DNA of 64,000 nt. Source: Loripinus fragilis. Taxonomy: Eukaryota > Mollusca > Bivalvia > Lucinida > Lucinidae. The DNA lies in contig OZ026526.1 of the NCBI GenBank assembly GCA_964019695.1, positions 14,050,754 through 14,114,753 of the forward strand, in the 5' to 3' direction. The notes beneath the pieces were generated by a model. It was given only the letters and a program-made list of their open reading frames with translations, was not told the origin of the DNA and did not search any database. The translations under genes were made by a program, and so were the position numbers. This document shows positions 12,030-25,400 of the stretch, piece by piece (position 1 is the first letter of the stretch; every line of letters begins with the position of its first letter).

Positions 12030-12564
12030 TTACTGTAAAGGCGGCACCTCATAAATGCGTAATTGGGACTGGTCAACCTTAGACATAGGTAAAAGCTGAA
12101 AATGAGGCGTGGTTTTATTCAAAAGTAACTGTATCATCTTGCGCCGTTACCTCAGTATCTAGACGCAAAACACATTATTTAGTCCTTAAAACGCCAGCAA
12201 AATAACTGCATTTGAAAATGTCTATTTGACGTAAGCATAGAGGCAAACATTGTAGACCCAGATCAGACTGCTCCTACAGGAGCAGTCTGATTTGGGTCCA
12301 CACTGTTTGTCGATGAGTCTTCAAATATTTTAGTGGACGACAAAAAAACATACATTTTGTGATTATGCGCTTTAAGGATTAATAAATGTGAGTTCAGTGA
12401 GTATATGGTTAGGATTTTCATGAAATGCACACACGTTTGCGCGGCCCAAACAACTTATTAATTCTTCACCAAATTATAGATAGAACCTGATTTCCCTTGT
12501 TTAGCAGATAAAATAGCCAAACCGCGCACAGATACGAATATTAAAGTTGCCGCCTTTACAGTAA
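12030..12564. mobile_element. TIR element carrying a nested P2 MITE
   Basis: The ends are inverted: TTACTGTAAAGGCGGCA on the left and its complement TGCCGCCTTTACAGTAA on the right. Inside, at 12179-12382, is a P2 copy with its own ends (TTAGTCCTTAAAACGCC and GGATTAAT side) and the CTCCTACAGGAG core hairpin. P2 therefore inserted later than the host element. Confidence 0.75.
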
Positions 12565-13309
12565 ACGAGAAGTCTATTAATACACACTGTAACACGAAAC
12601 ATGGACCACAAGTCCAAGTTCTCCCTAAAGTTTTACATAGAGGATCCTACCTGAATGCTTATGTTTTATCGAATTTCAAATAAACGAGTTGTGGAAAAGA
12701 GATCAAATGGGAGGCTTGCCGACCATTTTCCGGGACTATTTTATCTCTTTTTCGCAATGAGTTTAATAAATTCAATGATACAGGAGCACGAATGTTAGAT
12801 TCTTCTTATCATATGACCATGATGACATTTAAATTACTTAAAAAACCTTATTTTTGGCGTGAAAAAGTCAAGATTTTGCCACATTTACGCAACGTTAAAA
12901 TGGACGTAATTACGTAACCGTAAACGTCACTATTATTGCATAATAAGCCGTGTCGCACGCTATTAACAGCCACGTTTTAACCGGCGAACCTCATGTATTA
13001 ATCAGGCAAGTCACGTGCTGTTGATGCCTGGCTTTTGTGCTTTACATATACGCATTCTAGGGCGTTAAGAAAAAATGACGTCATTAACAGTAAAGTGCAT
13101 ATAAATGAACGTAATTTAGTGGCGTTAGGATGACGTAAGTCTCTGCTTTGGAGCAGCTTTTTCCAAAACCTACGAATCGTTCATGTTTTTGCGCGCCATT
13201 ATAGTGATACAAAAATGAACTTTTCTAAGCGTTTTTCCAAAGTTTTCAAGTGATAAAATGAATTTATGCAAAAATAACGACCAAACATGGTTATCTAGCT
13301 GATACACTG
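12565..13309. other. Unique non-coding stretch with CpG-bearing motifs
   Basis: This stretch lacks the repeat families seen elsewhere and has more CpG than its surroundings (several ACGTAA/ACGTCA motifs between 12900 and 13140). No coding frame is convincing. Confidence 0.35.
13076..13105 (+). promoter_or_regulatory. CRE plus TATA-like box
   Basis: A perfect TGACGTCA (13076-13083) sits 16 bp before TATAAA (13100-13105), with another TGACGTAA at 13133. The spacing fits a core promoter reading to the right. No coding exon follows for 3 kb, so it may be a chance match or serve a non-coding transcript. Confidence 0.25.
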
Positions 13310-13391
13310 ACATCTGCTGGACCACTCGGGGTCGTTAAAACCCTCGTCTAAGGCTCGGGTTTCAACACCATCATTGGGGTCCAGCAGATGT
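13310..13391. repeat. Short foldback
   Basis: ACATCTGCTGGACC on the left is answered by GGTCCAGCAGATGT on the right, about 55 bp apart. No further copies were seen in the window. Confidence 0.6.
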
Positions 13392-13499
13392 TAATGCATA
13401 GAAACACATTTTTGATTCCTATAGCGGTTTATCGATTTTATTGCATGGCGTTATATCACTCCCAGACGCGACGTCATGTGATAAATTATGGTAAGTCAT

Positions 13500-13800
13500 T
13501 ATCTGGACAATCGGCAGTGAGTATAACCGGGAAATGCCACAACCACAGACTGCTGACCAACCAAAGGCACCATGAAGAAGAGAGGCAGTGCACAAAGTAA
13601 AACAACCAGCTCTCTCTTCCTGTTCAAGATATTTGCTCAACTAGGAAGGGCACCGAGAACCACGCTATCTAAAGCAAGTGAAGGACACAACACAAACAAC
13701 CCACACGGAAAGGGAGCAGCAACACAAAGAATGAATAAACAACAACATAATCACCACCTTAAAGATACTAAGTCTGCAACTATGAACATTTTTCGAAATT
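13500..13800. repeat. Dispersed ACCATGAAGAAGAG repeat, longest copy
   Basis: This is the best-preserved copy of a family also present near 3815, 5085, 11285, 11845 and 17255, and inverted near 24000-24050. It runs from GTGAGTATAACCGGGAAATG through CACCATGAAGAAGAGAGGCA to a CACAACACAAACAACCCACA tail. It looks like an old retroposed sequence. No protein is supported. Confidence 0.45.
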
Positions 13801-15373
13801 TTTGATTTTCTTTTTAAATCATTTGTAAAAGTAGAATTAAGTTATGTTTTCACAATAAATCTGTTCACTATAGCTGAAAACTGCACGGAAAAGTGAAATA
13901 TCTTATGAAACAGGTGTGTTTTTCTCTTGTTGGTAATTATTTGCGTCCCTCCAATAATTATAGACAGGTAATTTTAACATAAATGCTGTTGTTTTGATAC
14001 TGATAATTTGTTAAGATTTACGAAATTGGTAAAATGAATACCTGAATTTTAGCTTTTTTAACTGTGTTCTTGAAAAATAGAAACATTAATTCTAAAATTA
14101 AAAGATCAAAAGTTACAGACTATGCAGCTTTAATTAGAACGGATATTTTGGCATCATGGGACGATACTTTTGAAGACCTTTTGGTCCGCTGCCACATACT
14201 TTTTTTAAAAATTTTAACTTTTCAACAAATAGGCACATCAACTCACTTCCTACCTTGTCTTACTCCCCACAGGAGCCAAAGCCTGGCAGATTAAAAATAA
14301 AGCCCCTATGGCCCAAAACTAGGTACCTGTGGAGTATTTGTTATACCCCCATTGACGCTTTTTCAATAGTGAAAATACACTGACCACAACATAACTTATA
14401 TGGAAAAACGAGTCACGTCACCAGCCCTTACACTCACTTTCAGTCTGTAGATCAATATTACACAATATTCAAAATCAAAAGGGGACACGTTACTTACAAA
14501 TAAACTTTTTGGAAAAATCTCTCGGAAAACAGGACAATTTAAATGCTCATTGGAAACAACTGACAACTGCAGCTGACGCAATGTCCACCACCTCAATATG
14601 AAGTTTTATAAATACCCATCCTAAAAGGGGTTTTAGCTGAAATATGCTCATATATCATCATTTTGCATTCAAAATATGCCATTTTGTACCCCTATACTAG
14701 AATCTATTAAAATTCGTCCATCCCCAAATTCGAAACTATCCCCTGATGCCTCAATTTTTATAAGCTAATTTCAAAGCTTGAAAAGGGGACCCTATCAGGT
14801 AATATGGACCAGGTAATATGATCCATTTGGACAAGGAATCCATGAATTAAATTGAAAAAACTCAAATTTGTCTTTTTTATATGAAATTTAGAATATGTCT
14901 CAAAATCCGAAGCTGCCCCGTGAAAAAGGCTAAAATGTTGTAGAGCAGACATAGTTTAAGTTGCTGATAGTTAGTGTCGTCTCTTGCAGTTCTGCAATGA
15001 TTAACATTAAGCTGTCAAAAGGAAACATGTCTTGTGTCATCTTAAGCATTATAAGCAGTGCCATGAACTACTAAACATGTAAAAAAGGCCCTTACAAAGC
15101 ATGTGACCCCATTTTTAGGTAGGAAACAGAGGTAAATACAAGTATCTCCCATTTGCTCTTGATCAGGGCCTACACTGTTCAGTGTCTACTGTGCAGCTTA
15201 TCAAGCAACTAATGCTGTTATTGTTTGAGATGACCAAAATATGTCAATTATTGAGATACGGGCAGGAAATTAATGCTAGATTACCAAGACGTTTATATTT
15301 ATTACTCTGTAAGTGTTCAGATGAGCTATTAATGTATGCATCTGTTTTCCATATTTTCTCAACATTTTTTTTT
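13801..15373. other. Intergenic, nothing recognised
   Basis: AT-rich sequence without repeats shared with the rest of the window, without splice-bounded frames and without RNA-gene signals that I can see. Confidence 0.4.
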
Positions 15374-15402
15374 TTTGGGGGGGGGGGGGTGGGGGGTGGG
15401 GG
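15369..15402. repeat. T-run followed by G-run
   Basis: A T homopolymer passes directly into an interrupted G homopolymer. Length is likely variable between alleles and prone to sequencing error. Confidence 0.9.
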
Positions 15403-16057
15403 GCAACTCATTAGGCCACAGTCAATGAGGCATTTCTAATGAGTAACCTAGGCTATGTTTTCATGAAAAATATGAGATACATGTATTTGCAATTTGTTCA
15501 TAAGGTCGTGCTGATCTGGACCCGTACCGATCTGCATTAAAAATTCCAGATAAGAAGTATTTTTTTAAATCATGTTTGCTTGTTTTCTCATCAAACACAT
15601 AATATGACACATAGTGCCAGCAATTAGAATCATCTCACAGAGGCATTTTTAGTGAAAATGGTAACTTGTTTGAAATTTTAGAAAACATCTAAATTCAGCT
15701 AGATCCCTGCTCTGGATACACATACGATGCTATCTGTAGTCTATAAGCAGTTCCAAATATGTTAACAGTCATTTCTCCTATCCAAATCTCCTGCAGAGTG
15801 GGAATTAATTTTTTTGTGAATTACTTTTTTGTGGCATACTGTAAACATTGGACTGGCCCCTGTGAGCTGATCTATCTTAGGGTAAAACGTCGTTAACGGT
15901 TTTGGCTGGTAGCTGGCGTCTGAGGCTGGCTAAGACACTTGGATTCTCTCGTGCGTTGGTCATTTAGCTGTACAAAATCTGGACTGATGTCAATGGTGCC
16001 ATGTAGTCTCCCAGCCAAGTTTATCGCACAGAAATAGAACGGACAAAATAGTACGCA

Positions 16058-16336
<279 letters not shown>

Positions 16337-16378
16337 TGTGTTCGTGCCATTTGTGTGTCCGTCTCCAATATAAACAAG

Positions 16379-16420
16379 ATGGAGGCCAAGAGTCGAAGTC
16401 CCGCTGGCTCTAAACGATTG
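16379..16420 (+). CDS. CEP70: CEP70 exon 1 (putative start)
   Basis: The ATG at 16379 has a good start context (ACAAGATGG) and encodes MEAKSRSPAGSKRL, followed by a donor GTAATG (16421). It ends on a codon boundary, as exon 2 requires. The local sequence has more CpG than its surroundings. The rival is a 12-codon exon at 26179-26214 with a weaker donor (GTGAAA). Only a transcript can decide. Confidence 0.5.
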
Positions 16421-19400
16421 GTAATGTATTTCGCGGAATAATGATGCAAATAAATTGTGATTTTGCCTTTTTTCAATGGAGACATCATAATTGAATATGT
16501 CTTTATGGTTTTACATAATATACACTCAGTTTTGTCGAAAAAGTAGCGATAAGTTTTGAAGTCTTGCTCGGACTTGTTTCACATCCTATTGCATCGCGGC
16601 CCGGTCATGCATTATCGCGGTATTTTTGTCGAACTAATACCCAGCTAAATCGCCCCTAGCGGCTGTTTAAGATGTTTTTGGACTTCTGTATCTGTACCCA
16701 TGGTCACTGAAATGACATTTTTTTTCTTTGGTTCAACAAAAATGTTTTTCAATGTATCCTCCGAGTATGCTTTTCCACGCTACGCAATAATCATGCAGTG
16801 TATTTTTCTGTCTCTCGCGCTGTCTACACATAAACTTGTGACGTCACACGGAAGTTTTGGGGACTCTTAGCACTCTGCTTTAGCTCGCCTTCATCATGTG
16901 GAAAATGATGATTCTACCGATAAAATTATTGCACAATTTACTTAGTTTAGTCATAATTTTCTTATACCCAAATTTTTTTAGAAATTAGGTGGCAAATTAA
17001 CATTTTTTTCATTTTTCCAAGTTCATTGACACTTTGTCCGCTGCATTGGCTATTATCCCTTCTTCAATTTCCAATGACTATCACACGTGGTTAGCTATGG
17101 CGGTAAAAAAAGTATAGACTGCCATGACTGCCTTAGTCGTTGTGTAAAAATGATAGAAAATGTGTATTTGTACATTATACATTGGCTCAGTTGAATCCCC
17201 TTTATTTGATTATTTTGGAACAGATCGAATCGAATTAATATTACAGCTAGCATTCAGCAAGACCATTGCTAAACTAGGAAGGATACCTATAACCACAGAT
17301 TAAACCAAGAACTCAACACAAGACCCCACAGCCAATAGGACAAACAATGAACAATGAATATAAACAACTGCAGTCCCACTTTTGAGTCATGCTGAATCAA
17401 ATAAATTATTAGTTCTGCAGTATTTATAACTATTCATTACCTGTAAAATGGATAAGATACTCTTGTTTAATTTGATCATACTTTTAAAAGTATTGCATGT
17501 CTGGCTTCACATAAAACTGGGTTTTTGAGAAGTGTGTGATTATTGATGATGTAGATAGGAAGTCTCCATTTTTGTCTGGGATTTTCGAGGCCGGAAAGAG
17601 GTTTTCTAAACTTATCATTAGTTATGTGGTGAGGATTTACATGAATAAAGGCTAGAATATGCCAGCATTTTTTGTATGAATATGATGTGATTGAATATAT
17701 CAACTAGAACACATTCTATGGGGGGCCATCGCAAATCCCCACGCTCTAGAAGAAATCTAATGGTAATTGACCCTTTGACCCCATCCCAAGGTCACCAATT
17801 TTATCGTAGGTTAAAATTTTTCAGTGTATCCTGGTCTACTGCTCTTCCCCTTTAATTTGATATGCCACATGACCATGTTCAGAAGGTAAAATTTTTGACC
17901 CCTCCCCAAGGCCCCAGGGGGTGGGAGACCAAAAAAATTGTGCCGGTGCATGTGCCATTCATTTAAGCAACTCACACACCAAATCTGGTTGAATTTTGGA
18001 AAAAAAAATTGACCCCCCCCCCCAACCCCCCACGGTACCCCCAAGTCCCATCCCTGGGCATAACCCAGGTGGCCGAATGAAAATCCTGTCTGATATGTTA
18101 TTTTATCTTTCATTTGTGAGAAGATACACAAAGTTTGGTTTAAAATCTTTGAAATTAACAATGATATTTGACCTTTTGGCACCCTCCCAAGGCCCCAAGG
18201 GATGGGGACCAAAAAAAATTGTGCCGGTGCATGTGCCACTCATGTAAGTCACTAACACGCCAAATCTGGTTGAATTTCGGAAAAAAAATTGACCTCCCCC
18301 CCACTCCCACCCCGTCCCCCCCCCCCCCCCCCCCCCCCCCACGGTACCCCCAAGTCCCACCCCTGGCGCATGACCCAGGCGGCCAAATGAAAATCCCGTC
18401 TTATATGTTTTCTATCTTTCATTTGTGAGAAGACACACAAAGTTTGGTTTAAAAATCTTTGGAATTGACTTCGTAATTGAAATTTAATGATGTTTGACCT
18501 TTTGGCCCCTCCCCAGGGGACGGGGCCAAAAAATGATGTGCCGTTGCATGCACCTTTCATGTGAGCAACACACACACCAAATTTGGTTGGATTTCGTCCA
18601 ATGGTTTAGGAGGAGATAGTGTGAGGGACGGACAGACGGAGGCAATTGCAATATTCCTGACGCTTTTTTGAGGCTTTTTTAAAAAAGCGTGGGGATAAAT
18701 ATACCGACAAGCGATATATGCATGATTATTGCTTACACAAGGATATCTGTAGCTCTATCTCTGTTGGGTGTGACTGGAAATCAAGGGATCCATACATATA
18801 TCTAAAGTCGATAGACTTCGTTCTGAATATCTTCTGTATAAAATAAGTAACGAGTTACACTGTATTCATAAGTGCAGGTTGTGATTTTGCTGTTATACAT
18901 TTATACAAAGAACTAAAGTTTTAACCAAAATGCATGAGTGTGACTGTCATGACTTTTTATCAGACGTTAGTGCACATAGTCTTGGGGTCTCCTCAGCCAA
19001 TAGGCTGTAAGTGAATTGAGTGAGGTTAACTCCAGATAAAGTTTTATGTAATATCTACCAAGTATACATACATTTGATCCTTCTGTTTGACCAAAAACAT
19101 CCATGGTAATATTTTCTAAAGTTGAGACCTGATCTCTGCTCAATGGTTGAAAGTCACCAGGTCATCTCACATCTAGATACCAAGGTATTACTATCAAAAT
19201 TTTCCTAGTTTTTATGTATTTCTTAAATTTTCTTCATAAAAAGGCATATTTCTTCCTAACATTCAGGCTCATTAGCAGAAAGGAAAACTTTGATAAAAGC
19301 ATGAATAAATCAACTCAACGAACCTATCCTTTAGAAAATGGGCTACAGTGAAGGCCCATAACATTGCACACTTAAGCTTTTTAACCTCCAATTGGATATA

Positions 19401-22400
19401 ATAAGAGAGAAACAAAATTGAAAAATTGTTCACAGCGAAATAAAGTAATCATTATACTTTAATTACACAAAGTTCAAAATTAAAAAATATGTTCTTGGTC
19501 TCTAGCAACTTTGATTTGAAGTGCACAATCCCACTTTTTAGAATAATAAAAATAGTTCACTAACATTGCACACTTTCTGCAAAATTTTCAATAAACTACA
19601 CTTTGATGAATTACTTTTACAAAATATACCAGGGGAAGTAACACCAAGTTGTTCATAACAATTTACTTTATCAATAACTTGATTATAAGTAAATAATTTG
19701 GACCCTAGACAGGATGTAAAATTCCAATCGCCCGCTCGCATTTGCGAGTAAAATGCTATGCGGGGCGAGTAAAAGTTTTGACAATTTGTGTAGTACTTTT
19801 CTAAATTACAGCATCTCGGAGAAAAATAAGGGACATGAGGGCGAGTAACTTATTTGGAAATTTTACACCCCTGCTGGATAATTTGAAATTATGGCCAGGA
19901 TTTTTTAACAACATTTTCCAATTTTACTGAAATCCACCCTTGCTCAGCAGTAAAAGCATAAAGTGAAATCTTTTTGCTGTTTTTCTCTTTCCAAAAGCAA
20001 CCTGATTTTAAATATCAAAATATATTTTATCTGATTAAATATGGCATAGCCACTTCGGCTAGTGCACAATGTTAGGGGACTTCACTGTTCTTGAAAATCT
20101 TTTTTCCTAAAACTATTTCAACATTCATATATAAAAAGGAATCCCTATCAGATTTTGAGTAGTAAATAAGATACTAAGGTATCAAATTTGTGGCAGTGCA
20201 TGAGATTTCCAACAATTTGGTATGTGCGACCAGCAAAGCCTCAGATCAGCCTGCACATACGTGCAGTCTGATCAGAGCCTTTGCTAGTCACTTCAGTATT
20301 CTATGACTCTAAAGCTACTGACTGAACACAATTTGGAGTCTCTAAACTTAAAAGGAGGATGCAGAGGCTTGTCCGAGTCTACAATTGTCAAAATGTCAAA
20401 TTGTTGGAAATCTCATGCGGCGAATCATTTTTTAGTCAGCTGATGATGACTCAATTGTTGATGAAAACCTAAAGGATGTGCTAGTCTCAGGAAAAACTGA
20501 CCCTGTCAAGGAGGTATCACATTTACATGTACTACAGTATTGAGTAATACAACACAGCTTAAAGGGTTTGCTCATTTGTTTGGTAAAAATCTGAAATTTG
20601 AATTCACACCAATTTTAAAATAGAAGAAAAATATTTGCAAAAATTGTAAACTTAAAATTTATAATTTCTTGTATTTTTAAGTAAAGTTTCTTTAAAACTT
20701 TAACTTCTCCTCTTTTGTGGGTGAATGAATTATATTCTCTCATATTTTTTTAGTTAGATGCAGGCACTCAGATAAGAGATCGCAATTAAAAATTATTTTT
20801 CTTAAAACATATGTTGTGTTTTCTCAAATTAATCATCTCACTGAGTTGGTACTTTTGAGCTCACAAAACAAGTGTTAAAAACAATGGGTAAGAAAATATT
20901 CACAATTTTACGCACACATGACGGGGAGCACAGTGGCTCAGTGGTAGAGTGCTTGACTCGAGACCGAGGGGCCACGGGTTCGAGCCTCACAGGTCTCACT
21001 GCGTTGTGGTCCTTGAGCAAGACACATTTCTCCTAGCTTAGTACTGCTTCAACCCAGGAAGACCCGTCCCTGTTTAACTGAAAGATTGTTGATGGGACGT
21101 AAAGAATCAAATCAAACAAACAAACAAACAAATGCACACATGTTTTGCTTATCTTGATCTATGAGGTGTCCCATATATGTGTGTTGTGATTCTTCCTCTT
21201 CTGCTACCCAGAGGCTTAGATAAACAAAATTTCTCGTGTAAAATTGTAAATATTTTCTTACCCATAATTTTTAGCATATGTTTTGGGTGCTCAAAAGAAC
21301 CGTCTCATTGAGATGGTTCCTTTGAGCACCCACAACATATGTTTTGGTTGAGAAACAAGAATTTTTTTTCTGTTACGCACCCTGAACTAAAGGCCTGGCT
21401 TCCATTGTCCATACTTTGCATGAGCAAGCACTGATAGGCTCAGCAAGACTCATAGATCCATTTAAGCAAACTTTTTGATTGTAAAATGGTTACTATTTTC
21501 TTAAAACCCATCAATTTAAACATACATTTCGGGTGCTCAAAAGAACCGTCTCATTGAGGGTGCTCTTTTGAGTACCCAAAACATATGTTTTGGTTGAAAA
21601 ATAAGAAAAAAATAAAGCCTGTAGAATTTGCTTTATAATTAGTTCCAATTATAATGTGCTGGCACATCTTATTTTTGAGAATAAACCCTCACTACCATGG
21701 CTGTGTTGTTTTATATCCATGTTTGCTAACAATTTTTATTGAACTGGGTGTCTGTTTGTTTGCCTTTTCTAGTAGAATTTGCTTGTCAGCATTAATAGCA
21801 AAAGATTTTCAAAGGTTTAGATAATGTTTTGTTTTGTCCTAAACTGGTAGTGGTTTGTGACATTGTGAAGTTTTAAATGTCTGTTAAATTAACCTTTAGG
21901 CTCAAGCTCTGGTCTTGAAGTTATAAAAGTTTAATCATGCTCATCTCAACTGAGCATGAAACTTAAAGCCCAAGTACATGCAATAAAACATAAATACTTT
22001 TATCTGCATTAAACAATCATATGTTGTACTTATCCTGCTGATAAATATGAAAATGCCAACAATTGGCATTTTAGCATTTATTAGCAGAATAAATTTCATT
22101 CTTTGTTCATGTATGCATGGAAAAGTTTTTCATCCTCGAGACCTGGTTAACATTATGCTGGTGATGGGTTATCATAATTGGGCCTTGAGGCAAGAAACTT
22201 GACTTTGTTACATGCCAATATAGGGCTTTTTCCGGCAATTTTGGGGAAAAGGTCCCTGGCCAAAATTGGGAAAAAAATGATCGACTTAACATCAAAAATG
22301 GGAGAAATTAACAACAAACAACATAACAAGGCTACAGGGATTTTTTTAGGGTGTCTCAGGGGCCATTATAAGGCCCCTGTCCCAATGGCAAATATCCACA

Positions 22401-25400
22401 TTTTTTCCCAATTTGAACCAAAAATTTCCCAATCAGAAGGTCAACTTTATGTAACACAATAGATTTACAAATTGCATTCATTTTCAATGGACTTTTAAAC
22501 AAAATAAAGCATATTATAAGAAATAAGAGTGATTAAATGCAGTTTTAGGGCCCCTGTATAACAAAATAATATAAAAATGATTATAGGAATTTTCCCAATT
22601 TCTGTCAAAACAACGAAAAATTCCCAAAGCCAAAGGCCCTAGGGCCCCTTCCCAAAAAGGCTAAAAAAATCCCTGGGCTAGCAAAATATATCCTCAAAAT
22701 CAAGTTATTTGAGATTGTATTATGCCAAGCAGACCACTTAAGCACACGTGTTTAAGTATCATTCTGATATGGGTCATTGTTTCTCATAAGTAGTAGTGGT
22801 CTCTAAAAAAGTAAAAAAAAAAAGGCCCATATTAATGATTAATCTGCTATAATTTTTGTTTGATGTTTAATGACCCCGTCAACAATTTTTCAGTCATATC
22901 TAGAAGTTTTCCTTGGTTGATCCATTACTATTAAAGCGAAGATGATAAAAGATTCTGCTCTAGGACACAACATTGTTTCATGGTTGGGATTTGAACATGC
23001 AACCTCTTGTTCATGACTCCAGCTTTCTACCAAATAGTCTGTGGTGCTCTTTAAACCATTTGAGCTGTGACATGAGATTTCCAACAATGTGGTATGTGCG
23101 ACCAGCAAAGGTTCAGACCAGCCTGCACATATGCACAGTCTGATCAGAGCCTTTGCTAGTTGCTTAAATATTCTTTAACTGTTAAGCTACTGACCAAACA
23201 TCATTTGGAGTTTCTAAGCTTAAAATGAGTCTGAACAGACTCATCTGAGTCTACACTTGTCAAATGCCACATTGTTGGAAATCATATGTCGCGGCTCATT
23301 TAATTACTTATGGGTTCTTCCTACTGGTTTGATGCAATAATCTTAGGATGGTCCATGGTGTGTATATAGGGTTATACTTTTCTAAATATATTGTATTTTT
23401 TGTCTGAAGATCTTTTTTTTTTACCTTAAAGGCCTATATTTCTGTCCAAAGGAGGTCATTAGTGGATTAACAGATAAGGGACAGATTAGATCAATAGCAG
23501 CATCTCACTGGAATAAAGGTGTCCTAAGAGGGTCTACCTGTATAGATCAAAATTTCTTTTACATGTAGTAAGATAAATATCATAGGACAACTTTATTACC
23601 CACTTCAAAGAGAAAATAATCAACTCATGAAGATAAGCCTTTGACTTGCCAAGAATAGACATCAAATAATGGTACCACTTTTATTATAGTGTTAAAAGTT
23701 AGGTCTTTAACAAACAGTGTAGACCCTGATGAAATGACGCATTATGTGGCATTTCATTGTTTGTAGAAGTACCGATTTAGGGGTTTCGCGATACGAAAGG
23801 TTTTATCTGGTATAAAACGGTGGTGTTAAATGAAATAAGTCTTGTGTAGTAAAGCTTTTTCTTCCAAAATCAGGGCTCATCCTGCCATTAACCATTGTAG
23901 CCATTTTGCTTAAAAAAGTAGAGTGGCTACGAATGTATGACATTAACACTCTGCTTTGTTCAAAACTTTTTGAGAAAAAGTGAATTTTGATCAGTTCACA
24001 GTGCTGTGGGTTGGTCTGCAGAGTGTGATTGTGGTATTTCGTGATCACTCACTTGCTTTTTTTGATTTCCAATAAGTGAGTGTTGCAAGACTCCATCTTT
24101 AGAAACTTACACAGGACAATCCATGCAAGAGGGTTAATTCATTGGGCTATTACCGACATAAAGGGACTGTTTCTTGGATAAAGAGTTTCGCTATTAGGTA
24201 AAGGACAAAGTATGACTGTAGAAGGAACCTTGGCTAAAGTCTATTTCATTTGGCTCCACATTTTTCCTTTGGCTAAAGTGTTGGCTACAACAAATTCTGA
24301 GCCAGGGTTAGCTCTGCAAAATGTTTAAAAAATCTAGATCCTTCAGATTATGTAACATAAACAAAAATAGTTTTCTTACTTGTCAACCAAGGCATATGTC
24401 GGGGGATCTCAGTGAGATGGGAGCACCTGTGAACACAAGGGCCGCCTGAGCTCTAGATAAGAATTTTTTTTAAGAACATCTCCTGAGCCACTGGTCTAAA
24501 TTAAAAATAATTTAACAGAATTGTTCCTAAAAATTCCCTCTACAAAATTGCACAAATGATTTTGCTCTGTTGAACAGAAGGGTTGCCAGAGCTATAGATG
24601 AGAAATGTCTTTAAAGGACATCTCCTCCTGAACCACTGGTCCAAATTCAAAATAATTTCCAAAAATGTTCCTCATGATGCCCTCTACCAAAATTGCACAA
24701 ATGGATTGCTACGCCAAAAAAGGGGCTGCCAAAGCTCTAGATAAGAAATATCTTTAAATGACATCTCCTGAACACTGGTCCAAAATCAAAATAATTTCAC
24801 AGAAATAATCCTCATGTTGCCCTCTACCAAAATTGATCAGAATGTTCAGCTTGGCTGAACAACATGGCTTCCAGAGCTAAAAATTGAACTATCTTTCAAT
24901 CATATCTCTTTAGCCACAGGCCAAAACATCATCTACTCATGTGCCAGGACTCAGGGGAGCGCTCCAGGGCCCTCTTGTGGATATAGTAGATATAATATAA
25001 TTTTGCTAGAAAACTATCTGTTAAAACGCCAATCACAACAAAAGTTGTCTGCTTTTGTTGTCCACTGAAACGTTTCAGAAGTCTCTTTGTCAAACAGTGG
25101 GGACCCAGATCAGATTGTAGAGCAGTCTGATCTGGGTCCAAACTGTTTTCCTCTTTACATACATTAACCAATAATGTTATCAAATGTGTACATGTACAGC
25201 AGATGACTTAAGAAGACAACTTTTTCAGCTGGCGCTTTTAGGGCTAAGGCCAGCCTTTAAAAAAAATTGCTGTCACCCGACTCATATTAATCCAGGTGGG
25301 TAAGAAGGTAGGTATTATTTAACATTTGTTTCTCTGATTTGTTAAAAAGACACACAAAATAAAAAAAAATGTCTATTAAAATTAGAATAAAAAATATTAT

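Noticed and set aside
20925..21000. tRNA gene
   Set aside because: Box A and box B are present, but the unit continues into a SINE body and (CAAA)n tail with a target duplication, and it recurs through the window. The same holds at 34480, 39402, 45468, 52121, 60356 and 63081.
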